Shown: in pieces, positions 46,394 to 56,000 of the stretch
Layout of the letters: each line of letters starts with the position of its first letter
Position numbering within the stretch: the stretch's first letter is position 1
Assembly: GCF_003688415.1 (NCBI RefSeq)
Contig: NZ_REFJ01000002.1
Location: 434,001-498,000 of the forward strand
Length of the DNA: 64,000 bases
Origin: Umboniibacter marinipuniceus
GTDB taxonomy: Bacteria; Pseudomonadota; Gammaproteobacteria; Pseudomonadales; DSM-25080
Direction: 5' to 3'
The notes under the pieces: generated by a model
What the model saw: the letters and a program-made list of their open reading frames with translations, nothing else
Told to the model about the DNA's origin: nothing
The model's database searches: none
Made by a program: the position numbers and the translations under genes

Positions 46394-46711
46394 TCACTCC
46401 GCGGTTGCCGCATCCAACAACGTCTTCAACTCACCCGTTTCAGCCATTTCGGCAACAATATCACAGCCGCCCACTAGCTCACCGTTTACCCAAAGCTGCG
46501 GAAAGGTCGGCCAATTAGCAAATCCAGGTAGTGTCTGCCGGATTTCAGGATGAGATAGAATATCAACATAGGCGAAACGTTGACCACACGCCATGACATT
46601 TTGAACAGTCCGCGCGGAAAAACCACATTGCGGTGCCGTTGGCGAACCCTTCATGTATAAGAGAATGTTATTGGTGCTAATCTGATCTTTGATGGTATCT
46701 AATATATCCAT
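46394..46711 (-). CDS. grxD: Monothiol glutaredoxin Grx4
   Basis: A 105-aa CGFS-type glutaredoxin that binds and delivers 2Fe-2S clusters with glutathione and BolA partners. Active-site Cys29 lies in APQCGFSAR, and WPTFPQLWVNGELVGGCDI is the glutathione-binding part. It is encoded upstream of the peroxiredoxin gene and divergent from argD. Confidence 0.95.
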   Translation of the reverse strand: MDILDTIKDQISTNNILLYMKGSPTAPQCGFSARTVQNVMACGQRFAYVDILSHPEIRQTLPGFANWPTFPQLWVNGELVGGCDIVAEMAETGELKTLLDAATAE

Positions 46712-46791
46712 TGTTACGTCGTCCAGTTAAAATGCGATGCGACATTTTAGCCCGTTTTTATCCGTGTGTGTACCAACAAAGAGGCAACTAA

Positions 46792-47976
46792 GTGATAACC
46801 ACAGAGAATTCCAAAACTATTCAATCGGACGCAATCGCAAATTCCTATGGTCGCCCTGCTCTTAAGTTTACTAGCGCTCATGGCATCCGCCTCACGGACA
46901 GTAACGGAGAACAGTGGCTTGATGCACTTTCAGGTATTGGCGTCGCCAATTTAGGACACTGTAATTCGCGCGTCAATGAAGCCTTAGCCAAACAGATGCA
47001 GACCTTAGACCATATTTCCAACCTTTACGCTAGCGAACCACAAAATCGCGCTGCCGAAGTACTCTGTCGTGCTGCCAATATGGAGGAGGTGTTCTTCTGT
47101 AACTCTGGGACCGAAGCGAATGAGGCAGCTATTAAGCTTGCTCGCCTGCATGGCATGAAGAAGCGTGGCGCCGCTGGACGCATCATTTGTTTCACGGGCG
47201 CCTTCCATGGCCGCTCATTGGGGGCACTTTCCGCCACCGCCAAAGAAGCTATTCGCGCTCCATTTTACCCGCTTTTAGACAATATTGAACGCATCTCCTA
47301 TGGCGCTATAGAGGCCGTTCGCGAGGCTCTAGCATCAGCCCATAACTATGATGCTATTTTACTGGAACCCATTCAGGGTGAGGCGGGCGTCATCTGCCCA
47401 CCCAGCTCATTTATCCCTGAGCTCGAAAGAATGTGCGAGGAACATGAGCTCCTGCTAATGATTGATGAAGTCCAGTCCGGTAATGGCCGCACCGGCAAGT
47501 ACTTTGCGTTCCAGCACAGTGCCGTCCAACCGGATGTTGTCACCACCGCCAAAGGTCTCGCAAATGGTTTCCCCGCTGGTGCGACACTACTAGCTGGACG
47601 TGCAACGGGGCTATTCACCCCCGGCACTCACGGCTCTACCTACGGCGGCAACCCAATGGCCTGCGCCGCGATTGAAGCAGTTTACGCTACGCTAAGCGAG
47701 CCGGGATTCTTGCAAAACGTCACACGAGTCGCCAACGCGCTTCGAGATGAGCTAGCACGACTACTCGGCACCAAACTACAGGGCATAGAAGGAATGGGCT
47801 TGATGCTAGGACTTCAACTTGCTGAGCCCAAAGAGGATTTATCGCAACTACTTTTTGACCAAGGTATCCTCGTTAATGTGATCAACAACTCAAGAATCCG
47901 CCTGCTACCACCGCTCATAATGTCGGTTGACGAAGCTAAGGAGCTTGCAGCTGCTATTGCACAGGCGATAGACTGA
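46792..47976 (+). CDS. argD: Acetylornithine transaminase
   Basis: Class III PLP aminotransferase of arginine synthesis (and often lysine, as succinyl-DAP transaminase). It has FFCNSGTEANEAAIKLAR, TGAFHGRS, LEPIQGEAGV, MIDEVQSGNGRTG and the PLP lysine in TTAKGLANG (about Lys254). The length is 394 aa. It starts with GTG, preceded by GAGG seven bases upstream. The ABC ATPase gene starts 4 bases after its stop. AstC-type catabolic paralogues are hard to exclude, but no ast genes are nearby. Confidence 0.92.
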   Translation: MITTENSKTIQSDAIANSYGRPALKFTSAHGIRLTDSNGEQWLDALSGIGVANLGHCNSRVNEALAKQMQTLDHISNLYASEPQNRAAEVLCRAANMEEVFFCNSGTEANEAAIKLARLHGMKKRGAAGRIICFTGAFHGRSLGALSATAKEAIRAPFYPLLDNIERISYGAIEAVREALASAHNYDAILLEPIQGEAGVICPPSSFIPELERMCEEHELLLMIDEVQSGNGRTGKYFAFQHSAVQPDVVTTAKGLANGFPAGATLLAGRATGLFTPGTHGSTYGGNPMACAAIEAVYATLSEPGFLQNVTRVANALRDELARLLGTKLQGIEGMGLMLGLQLAEPKEDLSQLLFDQGILVNVINNSRIRLLPPLIMSVDEAKELAAAIAQAID

Positions 47977-47980
47977 ACAA

Positions 47981-48970
47981 ATGATAGAAATAGCGAATTT
48001 AAGCAAACGTTACGACGCACTGATGGTTCTCGAGCAGGTAAGCTTGGACATCCACGCCGGCGAAATTGTCGCGCTAGTGGGATCCAGTGGTAGTGGTAAG
48101 AGCACTCTGCTAAGAGTCATTGCAGGACTCACAGACATTGACGCGGGTTCAGTGACCATCAACCAAAAGCTTGTGTTAAATGAACAAACCAGTCTACCGC
48201 CCGAAGAGCGTAATGTTGGTCTCATCTTCCAAGATCATGCGCTCTTTCCCCACTTGGATGTTTACCATAACATCAGCTTTAGCGGCGTTAGTTCCCAGCA
48301 AGAGATCGAAACCATTGCTCGTCAGTTACAAATTGATGGTCTACTAAAGCGCTTCCCTCACGAGCTAAGTGGCGGTCAGCAACAGCGCGTTGCAATAGCC
48401 CGTAGCATTGCGGCGAAGCCAAGTGTATTGCTCTTTGATGAACCCTTTGCCAGCCTGGATGAATCTCTGAAGCATGCGCTACTTAGCGAGCTACAACAAC
48501 TTATAAAGGCCCGAAATATGACGGCGATCTTCGTGACTCACAATCACCGAGAAGCCTTCGCGCTGGCTGACCGAGTCGCGTTTCTTCACCAGGGATCACT
48601 GGCGCAGGTGGACACCCCTGAAAAGATATTCACCCAACCCTCAACCGAGGCCTGCGCCGAATTCTTCTCCAGAGGTCATTGGCTTACCGAGACGGAATTG
48701 CAGCACCTGGATGGCGGAAGTTACTCTAATGGGCGATATTTTTTGCGTCCCGACGCCCTATCCCTATCAGTCGACGTTGTTGATGGCACCAGAACAACCC
48801 CAGTAACAGTGAAGAGTAAGACCTATTTAGCCCCTGGATATCAATATGAAGTAGCGACCGACAATATCGAGATAAAGAATTTGCGAGTGAATAGTCATAC
48901 TGAGCTGAAGATTGGGCAAGTGGCGCACCTAATAATATTTTCTGAAAGATTACTACCGTTTATCGGCTAA
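47981..48970 (+). CDS. ABC transporter ATP-binding protein (FbpC/PotA-like), orphan
   Basis: A 329-aa ATPase of the iron/spermidine/maltose importer class. Walker A is GSSGSGKST, the Q-loop lies in LIFQDHALFP, the signature is LSGGQQQRVAIARS, and Walker B is LLFDEPFASLD. VTHNHREAFALAD contains the switch His. The C-terminal about 100 residues form a TOBE-like regulatory domain. No permease or binding protein lies nearby, so it must serve a system encoded elsewhere or have another role. It is probably cotranscribed with argD. Confidence 0.88.
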   Translation: MIEIANLSKRYDALMVLEQVSLDIHAGEIVALVGSSGSGKSTLLRVIAGLTDIDAGSVTINQKLVLNEQTSLPPEERNVGLIFQDHALFPHLDVYHNISFSGVSSQQEIETIARQLQIDGLLKRFPHELSGGQQQRVAIARSIAAKPSVLLFDEPFASLDESLKHALLSELQQLIKARNMTAIFVTHNHREAFALADRVAFLHQGSLAQVDTPEKIFTQPSTEACAEFFSRGHWLTETELQHLDGGSYSNGRYFLRPDALSLSVDVVDGTRTTPVTVKSKTYLAPGYQYEVATDNIEIKNLRVNSHTELKIGQVAHLIIFSERLLPFIG

Positions 48971-49004
48971 TTCTTGCGTTCATCCGCATTATTTGATTAA
49001 CTGT

Positions 49005-49016
49005 TTGTGATCACAA
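49005..49016. promoter_or_regulatory. 12-bp palindrome upstream of csrA
   Basis: TTGTGATCACAA lies 38 bases before the csrA ATG. It resembles two directly joined halves of a CRP site (TGTGA and TCACA) without the six-base spacer, so a standard CRP site is not supported. TTGTGA within it could serve as a -35 for TTAATT 17 bases downstream. Confidence 0.35.
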
Positions 49017-49053
49017 TCTACACAAACTTAATTAATTTTAAATCGGATTCTTT

Positions 49054-49251
49054 ATGCTCATTATTAGTCGCCGTTGTGGCGAATCCTTTGTCATTGGCGA
49101 CGACGTCAAAATTACCGTGCTCAGTGTAAAGGGTAACCAGATACGAATCGGCATTGATGCGCCGAAAGAAACTACTATTTTACGTGAAGAAGTTATTGAT
49201 CGACGTTTAACACCTGCCGTTGAGGAAAATAAGGCCAGTTCAAATTCCTAA
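49054..49251 (+). CDS. csrA: Carbon storage regulator CsrA/RsmA
   Basis: A 65-aa RNA-binding dimer that controls translation and mRNA stability through GGA motifs. The sequence [20 protein letters not shown] and the conserved Arg44-region [10 protein letters not shown] are canonical. It is a single gene after the ABC ATPase. In Pseudomonas the equivalent gene lies between lysC and tRNA-Ser, but that interval here (2055-2224) does not contain it. Confidence 0.96.
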   Translation: MLIISRRCGESFVIGDDVKITVLSVKGNQIRIGIDAPKETTILREEVIDRRLTPAVEENKASSNS

Positions 49252-49261
49252 GCAACTGGCC
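49233..49261. other. Hairpin spanning the csrA stop codon
   Basis: The perfect 8-bp inverted repeat GGCCAGTT/AACTGGCC has a 13-base loop and includes the csrA stop. There is no T-run; it might still stabilise the mRNA end between csrA and the convergent gene. Confidence 0.4.
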
Positions 49262-49295
49262 TAGCAACGAGCAAATAGAGTGCAAAGCTCACTAA

Positions 49296-49637
49296 TCAGC
49301 GAGCATTAAATACCGAATCAGTTCTAGCAGCCATGATAAAATCGTTGCGGTGTAAGCCGCCCATTTCGTGACTCCACCAGGTAACCGTCACTTTACCCCA
49401 CTCTGTTAGTAGCGCAGGATGGTGACCAACTTCTTCCGCAATTTCGCCCACACTATTGCTAAACGCTAGTGCCTGTTTGAAGTTACGAAACTTATAAACA
49501 CGCTCAAGTTGCATCACTCCGTCACGAACCTCAGGAGTCCACTCGGGAATCTCTCGAATAAGGGCTGCTAGCTCTTCATCACTCACCTTCGGAGCATCAG
49601 CTCTGCAGGCTTCACATTGTTGTTCCGCTAATGACAT
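49296..49637 (-). CDS. phhB: 4a-hydroxytetrahydrobiopterin dehydratase
   Basis: A 113-aa pterin-4a-carbinolamine dehydratase/DCoH. The family motif region is [28 protein letters not shown], with conserved HHP and the WSH loop. It recycles the pterin cofactor for phenylalanine hydroxylase or acts as an alternative pterin dehydratase. No phhA is in the window. GGAG lies 8 bases before the ATG. A terminator separates it from the fumarase gene. Confidence 0.92.
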   Translation of the reverse strand: MSLAEQQCEACRADAPKVSDEELAALIREIPEWTPEVRDGVMQLERVYKFRNFKQALAFSNSVGEIAEEVGHHPALLTEWGKVTVTWWSHEMGGLHRNDFIMAARTDSVFNAR

Positions 49638-49651
49638 GATTCATTCTCCAT

Positions 49652-49686
49652 AAAAAAAGCGCCTACAGTTTGCACTGAAGACGCCT
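49652..49686 (-). terminator. Intrinsic terminator of the fumarase gene
   Basis: On the minus strand GGCGTCTTCAGT pairs with ACTGTAGGCGC (one T-T mismatch and one G-T pair) around a GCAA loop and is followed by seven T residues, about 40 bases past the stop. Confidence 0.8.
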
Positions 49687-49727
49687 CACATGTCCAGTAG
49701 TTACAGATGTAACTACCTACCTTTGTG

Positions 49728-51245
49728 TTATTTTTTGCTAAGTGCCGCTTGATTAATCTTCTCCGCCCAAATCTTAGGACCTGTCTCATGGACCGACTCA
49801 CCGTTCACATCCACGGCGACTGTTACCGGCATATCTTCGACTTCAAATTCATAGATTGCCTCCATGCCAAGCTCCGGGAAACCAACCACAGTCGCCTTCT
49901 TAACAGCTTGCGAGACTAGGTATGCTGATCCACCCACGGCCATTAAATACACCGCTTTGTGACGCTTAATGGTCTCGATGGCTACTGGACCACGCTCGGC
50001 CTTCCCCACCATGCCAATTAAGCCCGTTTCCTCAAGCATGGTATCAGTGAATTTATCCATACGTGTCGCGGTAGTAGGTCCTGCTGGCCCTACTACTTCA
50101 TCGCGTACTGGATCCACCGGACCTACGTAGTAGATGAAGCGGCCACGCATGTCTACCGGCAACTCTTCACCGCGAGCCAGCATATCAACCATTTTCTTGT
50201 GGGCCGCATCGCGTCCAGTGAGGAGTTTGCCTGAAAGCAGCACTGTTTCGCCCGGCGCCCAATCAAGTAAATCCTCCGGTTTAACCGTATCGAGATTTAC
50301 TCTGCGTACGGATTCACCTAATTCCCAAGAAATTTCAGGCCAGTCCTCCAACTTAGGTGCTTGCAACTCAGCCGGTCCGCTGCCATCAAGAGTGAAGTGA
50401 GTGTGACGGGTTGCCGCACAATTAGGAATAATCGCCACCGCTTTATTCGCCGCATGAGTTGGATAGTCACTGACTTTTACATCGAGGACGGTAGTCAATC
50501 CGCCTAGCCCTTGGGCACCGATACCAAGTTTGTTTACCTTATCAAACAACTCAAGGCGCAGTTCTTCCGCTCGGGTTGAAGCACCTTTTGCTTGCAACTC
50601 ATGAATATCAATACTGCCCATTAGCGACTCTTTGGCTAACATCATCGCCTTTTCGGCGGTACCGCCGATACCAATTCCTAGCATTCCCGGTGGACACCAG
50701 CCCGCCCCCATGCGAGGAACCATGTCTAAAACCCAATCAACCACGGAGTCAGAGGGATTTAGCATCGCAAACTTAGTCTTTGCCTCTGAGCCACCACCCT
50801 TAGCGGCTACATCAATTTCAACCTTATCACCAGCAACAATCTCGTAGTGCACTACAGCTGGCGTATTGTCACCGGTATTTTTTCGTGCGCCATCGGGATC
50901 AGCGAGCACCGATGCGCGAAGGACATTATCCGGATGAGCGTAGGCTCTACGAACACCTTCATTGACCATATCAGTCACAGTCATTTCAGCATCCCACTGA
51001 ACTTTCATCCCAACGCGAACGAACACATTAACGATACCCGTATCCTGACAAATCGGTCTACGCCCCATTGCGCACATCCGCGAGTTAATCAAAATTTGCG
51101 CCATAGCGTCCTTGGCGGCCTTCGATTCCTCCCGTTCGTAGGCTTCATTGACCGCATCAATGAAATCCTTTGGGTGATAATAAGAAATATACTGTAAAGC
51201 GCTTTCGATGCTCTCGATAAAGTCGTCTTGACGGATAGTCGTCAC
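49728..51245 (-). CDS. fumA: Fumarate hydratase class I
   Basis: Iron-sulfur (4Fe-4S) fumarase converting fumarate to malate in the citric acid cycle; oxygen- and superoxide-sensitive. The three candidate cluster cysteines lie in PICQDTG (Cys66), AGWCPPGMLGIGIGG and IPNCAATRH. The C-terminal beta domain includes PVDPVRDEVVGPAGPTTATRMD. The length is 505 aa. The start is GTG at 51245 with AAGGAG six bases upstream; further upstream the frame overlaps the next gene and is not plausible. Confidence 0.95.
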   Translation of the reverse strand: MTTIRQDDFIESIESALQYISYYHPKDFIDAVNEAYEREESKAAKDAMAQILINSRMCAMGRRPICQDTGIVNVFVRVGMKVQWDAEMTVTDMVNEGVRRAYAHPDNVLRASVLADPDGARKNTGDNTPAVVHYEIVAGDKVEIDVAAKGGGSEAKTKFAMLNPSDSVVDWVLDMVPRMGAGWCPPGMLGIGIGGTAEKAMMLAKESLMGSIDIHELQAKGASTRAEELRLELFDKVNKLGIGAQGLGGLTTVLDVKVSDYPTHAANKAVAIIPNCAATRHTHFTLDGSGPAELQAPKLEDWPEISWELGESVRRVNLDTVKPEDLLDWAPGETVLLSGKLLTGRDAAHKKMVDMLARGEELPVDMRGRFIYYVGPVDPVRDEVVGPAGPTTATRMDKFTDTMLEETGLIGMVGKAERGPVAIETIKRHKAVYLMAVGGSAYLVSQAVKKATVVGFPELGMEAIYEFEVEDMPVTVAVDVNGESVHETGPKIWAEKINQAALSKK

Positions 51246-51297
51246 TGCTAGCTCCTTAAAAATCTCAACTGCTCTCAAATTTTGTTCAAAGTGTAGC

Positions 51298-52101
51298 TTA
51301 TTGACCAGCTGGAAGCTGATTTCGAAGCTCATTCAATTGTCTATTCACCGTTTGACGATAAGCATCAAAGCCATTCGCAAGGGCTTCAGTCTGTTCAATC
51401 CGTCTGCTTAACTCACTATTTGCCAGCGCGTTTTGACGCTCTAAATCTGCGATTCGATCTGACAATTGCTGCATGGTAAATTGCTGCTCTTGGATAACTT
51501 CTCCTAACAACAAGGCGCGTTGGTTCGCCTCTGTAACTAATACGTCTTTACTGGCAAGTTCACTTTGTAATCGCTCCACTGCAGAGCCACTCTCTCCCGC
51601 TGAACGGGCTGCCTGCTGTACCTGGGATGAGGTAGAAGCCAACGACGTTTCGAGCCTTGCGATAGCTGTGGTATTGGAGGCAATAGCGCTGCGATTTCGA
51701 TCGTATGCAACGCCCCAAAGCTTACGAATTTCTGAGCTAGCAAACTGGTGTGCTTCTTCCGCCTCTTCAGTTAACGCAGCTGTATTCACCGCTACATCCT
51801 GTAACGCTAGACTCAATTCAGCAATCTGAGCCTCAAGTGCTTTGCTGTGCTGTGCCTGTTGATAGAACAAATAAGCGGTGACAACCGCCATAATGACCAC
51901 CAATACGATTGCAATCAACCCCACGGTATTCGCCAATCCCTTACTAGTGGCCTCGGCGCCACTCGTCTTAGTCTTAGCTGTGTTCGAGACCGACCTTTTA
52001 ATAGCTGAACGCTGTGGTTTAGTCTGCCCGGCACGGACATCATCTTTATCTAATTTCATGCTGGGAACGACTATTGGGTCATTCATATCGCGATCTGACA
52101 T
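51298..52101 (-). CDS. Hypothetical single-pass membrane coiled-coil protein
   Basis: A 267-aa protein I do not recognise. A basic, Ser/Thr/Lys-rich N-terminal segment (1-57) precedes one membrane helix (about 58-80, NTVGLIAIVLVVIMAVVTAYLFY). The remainder is about 185 residues with strong heptad character and many Gln, Ala and Ser (e.g. LETSLASTSSQVQQAARSAG). It is predicted to sit with its N-terminus in the cytoplasm and a long periplasmic coiled coil. ATG at 52101 has AAGGTG upstream. The fumarase gene starts 52 bases after its stop and may be cotranscribed. Confidence 0.82.
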   Translation of the reverse strand: MSDRDMNDPIVVPSMKLDKDDVRAGQTKPQRSAIKRSVSNTAKTKTSGAEATSKGLANTVGLIAIVLVVIMAVVTAYLFYQQAQHSKALEAQIAELSLALQDVAVNTAALTEEAEEAHQFASSEIRKLWGVAYDRNRSAIASNTTAIARLETSLASTSSQVQQAARSAGESGSAVERLQSELASKDVLVTEANQRALLLGEVIQEQQFTMQQLSDRIADLERQNALANSELSRRIEQTEALANGFDAYRQTVNRQLNELRNQLPAGQ

Positions 52102-52348
52102 TGTTATTATCACCTTGAGGAAATGTCGACTTACAGAGTGCCAATTTTACCCTTTTTAGGGTCGACGAACCAAGTAATTGCGGCACGCTTTGGAAAATTC
52201 GTTGCTGGAAACGCGCAATCGCCAAGTCCCCCCCTAGTAGAAACCGTAGTAATCACCGCTATTGGTATTCAAGCGGTGCCATTTTGCCTCACTTTGTTCT
52301 ACAATCGCGGAATCAATTTACTCACTGAATACTGCAAGGAGTCGACAC

Positions 52349-52927
52349 ATGTCACATGTACTTCCAGAACTACCGTACGCAATGGATGCACTTGAGCCAC
52401 ATATCTCAAAAGAAACGCTAGAGTTTCACTACGGCAAGCACCACGCTACTTATGTAACCAAATTGAACGGTCTTATTGACGGCACTGATTTCGCAGGTAA
52501 AGACCTCGAAACTATCGTTAAGAGCTCGTCGGCAGGCGTCTTCAACAACGCCGCACAAATTTGGAACCACACTTTTTACTGGAACAGCATGAGCCCTAAC
52601 GGTGGTGGTGAACCAACTGGTGCTTTAGCAGACGCTATCAACGCTAAGTGGGGCTCGTTCGAAGACTTTAAAGCGGCGTTCAATGATATGGCCGTTAACA
52701 ACTTCGGTTCCTCTTGGACTTGGTTGGTAAAGAACACTGATGGTTCTCTTGAAATTGTTAACACTAGCAACGCTGCCACCCCTATCACGGGCGACGCTAA
52801 GCCATTGTTCACTGTCGACCTATGGGAACACGCCTACTACATTGACTTCCGTAATGTTCGCCCTAACTACTTGGCGGCATTCTGGTCATTAATCAACTGG
52901 GAATTTGCTAACGCAAACTTCGCTTAA
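52349..52927 (+). CDS. sodB: Superoxide dismutase [Fe]
   Basis: A 192-aa cytoplasmic Fe/Mn-family SOD with metal ligands His27 (EFHYGKHH), His in QIWNHTFYW, and Asp/His in [10 protein letters not shown]. Residues such as [14 protein letters not shown] favour the iron type. ATG at 52349 has AAGGAG upstream; the longer open frame upstream is not coding. It is convergent with purL and divergent from the coiled-coil gene. Confidence 0.95.
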   Translation: MSHVLPELPYAMDALEPHISKETLEFHYGKHHATYVTKLNGLIDGTDFAGKDLETIVKSSSAGVFNNAAQIWNHTFYWNSMSPNGGGEPTGALADAINAKWGSFEDFKAAFNDMAVNNFGSSWTWLVKNTDGSLEIVNTSNAATPITGDAKPLFTVDLWEHAYYIDFRNVRPNYLAAFWSLINWEFANANFA

Positions 52928-52956
52928 TCGCCAGTTGTCGCGCACTTCGCGCGAAT

Positions 52957-52991
52957 AAAAAGCCGCGTAACGAAAGTTGCGCGGCTTTTTT
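52957..52991 (+). terminator. Intrinsic terminator of sodB
   Basis: The 11-bp stem AGCCGCGTAAC/GTTGCGCGGCT (one T-G pair) has a GAAA tetraloop and flanking A- and T-runs; probably bidirectional, serving purL too. Confidence 0.92.
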
Positions 52992-53067
52992 ATTGATGAA
53001 AATTCATAGCTAAAGTCATGCCATTTACCTCGGTGAGAAGTAAATGGCTACTTCTTTAGCTAATCAC

Positions 53068-56000
53068 TTAGCCAATAAACTTACGGGCGTTGAGGAACAT
53101 TTTCATCCAAGCTCCGTTCTCTTCCCAACCCGCTGGCTTGTGCGAATTAGTGATAGTTCGGAACACTCGCTCAGGATGCGGCATCATGATGGTTGCACGA
53201 CCATCAAGCGACGTTACACCAGTAATTCCCTCTGGAGAGCCGTTAGGGTTGAGTGGATATTGCTCGGTAGCGTTGTCGCTATCATCAATGTATCGAAGAC
53301 TGCGAGTAACATTCTGCAAAGCTAACTGCGAGGCAAATTTAGCCTGACCTTCACCATGCGCTACCGCCACGGGAATTCGCGTGCCAGCCATACCACTAAG
53401 TAAAATACTCGGCGAATCCATAACTTCTACCATTGCTACACGCGCCTCGAACTGCTCACTCGCGTTACGATGGAAAGTTGGCCAATGTTCCGACCCTGGG
53501 ATCAACTCCTGCAATTGCGCCATCATCTGACAACCATTACATACACCTAGCGAAAAGGATTGTTCGTTCTGGAAGAATGCACTGAATTCATCGTAGGCTC
53601 GTGAGTTGTTCAAAATGGTACTCGCCCAACCACGTCCTGCCCCCAACACATCGCCGTAGGAGAAACCCCCACAAGCCGCTAGACCAGACATCTCTGAGAG
53701 GCTAACCCGCCCCGACAGAATATCGGACATATGAACATCTATTGCTTGGAACCCTGCACGGTCAAAGGCAGCGGCCATTTCATTCTGACCATTAACACCT
53801 TGTTCACGAAGAATCGCTACTTTCGGTTTGGTTTTGCCAATAACTGCAGGAGCCGTTAACTCTGATAGATCAAAACTCAACTCAGCACGAATCCCTCGAG
53901 AAGGAGATTTAAGGGCTTCGAATTCTGCCGCGGCACACTCTGGGTTATCACGAAGCGCCTGCATACGATAGGATGTCTCCGCCCACGTTGCTTGCCACTC
54001 GTACAGTGAAACCTTCGAAACACGGTTGCCTTGGTGACAAACTTCTAACTGGTCATCGCCTCGTGTAGTTCCCAACTCCACCAGCAACTCGGTTGCTCCA
54101 GATTGCTCAACAAGCGCCATAACCGCTGGCATATCTTTGCTGGCAACTTCCAGAACTGCACCCGCTTCTTCGCTGAACAGTCCCGCTAGCAGGTCGTCAG
54201 CATCGATATTCACCGACCAACCTATACGACCGGCAAATGCCATTTCGGCCAACGTAGTGATCAATCCACCGTCCGAGCGGTCATGATAGCTGCGGAGTAA
54301 CCCCGCTTTAAGCAAGCCCTGAACGGTATTGAACAGTGTTTTTACATCAGCACTGCTCACATCGGGCACAATATCGCCAACCTGATTAAAGACCTGAGCG
54401 AGCGCTGACGCCGCCAGGCGATCTTTACCTCGGCCGAGATCCAACAGTAAGAGGGTTGAATCGGAGCTCTGCAACTGCGGGGTTACCGCATTACGAACGT
54501 CTTCAACCGGCGTAAAGCCTGATACGACCAGTGACAATGGCGCCACAACTGCTTTGTCTTCCTGGCCATCTTTCCACTGAGTACGCATAGACAATGAGTC
54601 TTTACCAACAGGAACAGTTAGCCCAAGCTCAGGGCAGAATTCCATACCCACCGTTTTAACTGCCTCAAACAGCGCTTGGTCTTCGCGATTGTGACCCGCG
54701 GCACACATCCAGTTAGCAGAAAGTTTAATGTCCGACAGTTGCCCGATTGAGGTTCCCGCCAAATTGGTAATAACTTCTGTGATACTAAGGCGCGCGGCCG
54801 CAGCGCCACTAATCAGCGCGACAGGAGCTCGCTCGCCCATCGACATCGCTTCACCTGCGTAGGTGTTATACCCCACGGTAGTCATACCGTAGTCGGCCAC
54901 AGGAACCTGCCAGGGCCCAACCATTTGATCGCGAACTACTTGTCCAGTAATCGAACGATCGCCAATGGTGATAAGGAACGACTTGCTCGCCACCGTCGGT
55001 AAGCTCAACACACGCTTAATTGCTTCGCCCAGTTCAACGCCAGTGAAATCGAGTGCCGAGGTTGTAACCTGCTTAGTTTGAACGTCACGATGAAGCTTGG
55101 GTGTCTTTCCGAGTAGCACCTCCAAAGGAAGATCTACTGGTGCTTCGTTAAAGTGCGAATCACTCACCGTTAGGTGACGTGCTTCGATCGCCGTACCAAC
55201 AGCACTATAAGGGCAGCGCTCACGTTCACAGATCGATTCAAAACGCGCCATCCGCTCAGGATGAATCGCCATAACATATCGCTCCTGCGATTCATTGCAC
55301 CAAACCGCTAACGGTGTCATGCCTGGCTCGTCAGACGGTATTTTACGCAACTCAAAGTCGCCGCCAACACCTAAGTCATCAACAAGCTCGGGGAAGGCGT
55401 TCGATAGGCCACCCGCTCCCACATCGTGGATAAGTGCAATCGGGTTTTCTTCGCCCAATGCGCAACAACGGTCAATCACTTCTTGAGCACGGCGCTCCAT
55501 CTCAGGGTTCTGACGCTGGACCGAAGCGAAATCAAGTGCTTCGCTTTGGGCTCCTGAGTTGACGCTTGACGCAGCACCGCCACCCAATCCAATCTCCATC
55601 GCTGGACCGCCAATCACAACCAGCTTCATCCCCACCTTACCCGGTTGTGAAAGCACATGCTCATCGCGCACGTTACCGTATCCACCAGCAATCATAATGG
55701 GCTTGTGATATCCACGAACTTCGCTATCAAGGTTAGTGTCGAAACGCTGCTCGTACGTCCGGAAATAGCCATTAATATTTGGACGACCGAACTCGTTATT
55801 AAATGCCGCTCCGCCAATTGGGCCTTCTTGCATAATTTCAAATGCTGAGCAAATTCTTTCTGGCTTGCCGAAGTCTACTTCCCAAGGCTGCGTGAACCCT
55901 GGAATACGCAGGTTACTTACTGAGAACCCTGTTAACCCAACCTTTGGCTTAGAACCTCGGCCCACCGCACCTTCGTCACGAATCTCTCCGCCCGAGCCTG

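Noticed and set aside
49005..49016. CRP binding site upstream of csrA
   Set aside because: The two TGTGA halves are adjacent, without the six-base spacer that CRP requires.
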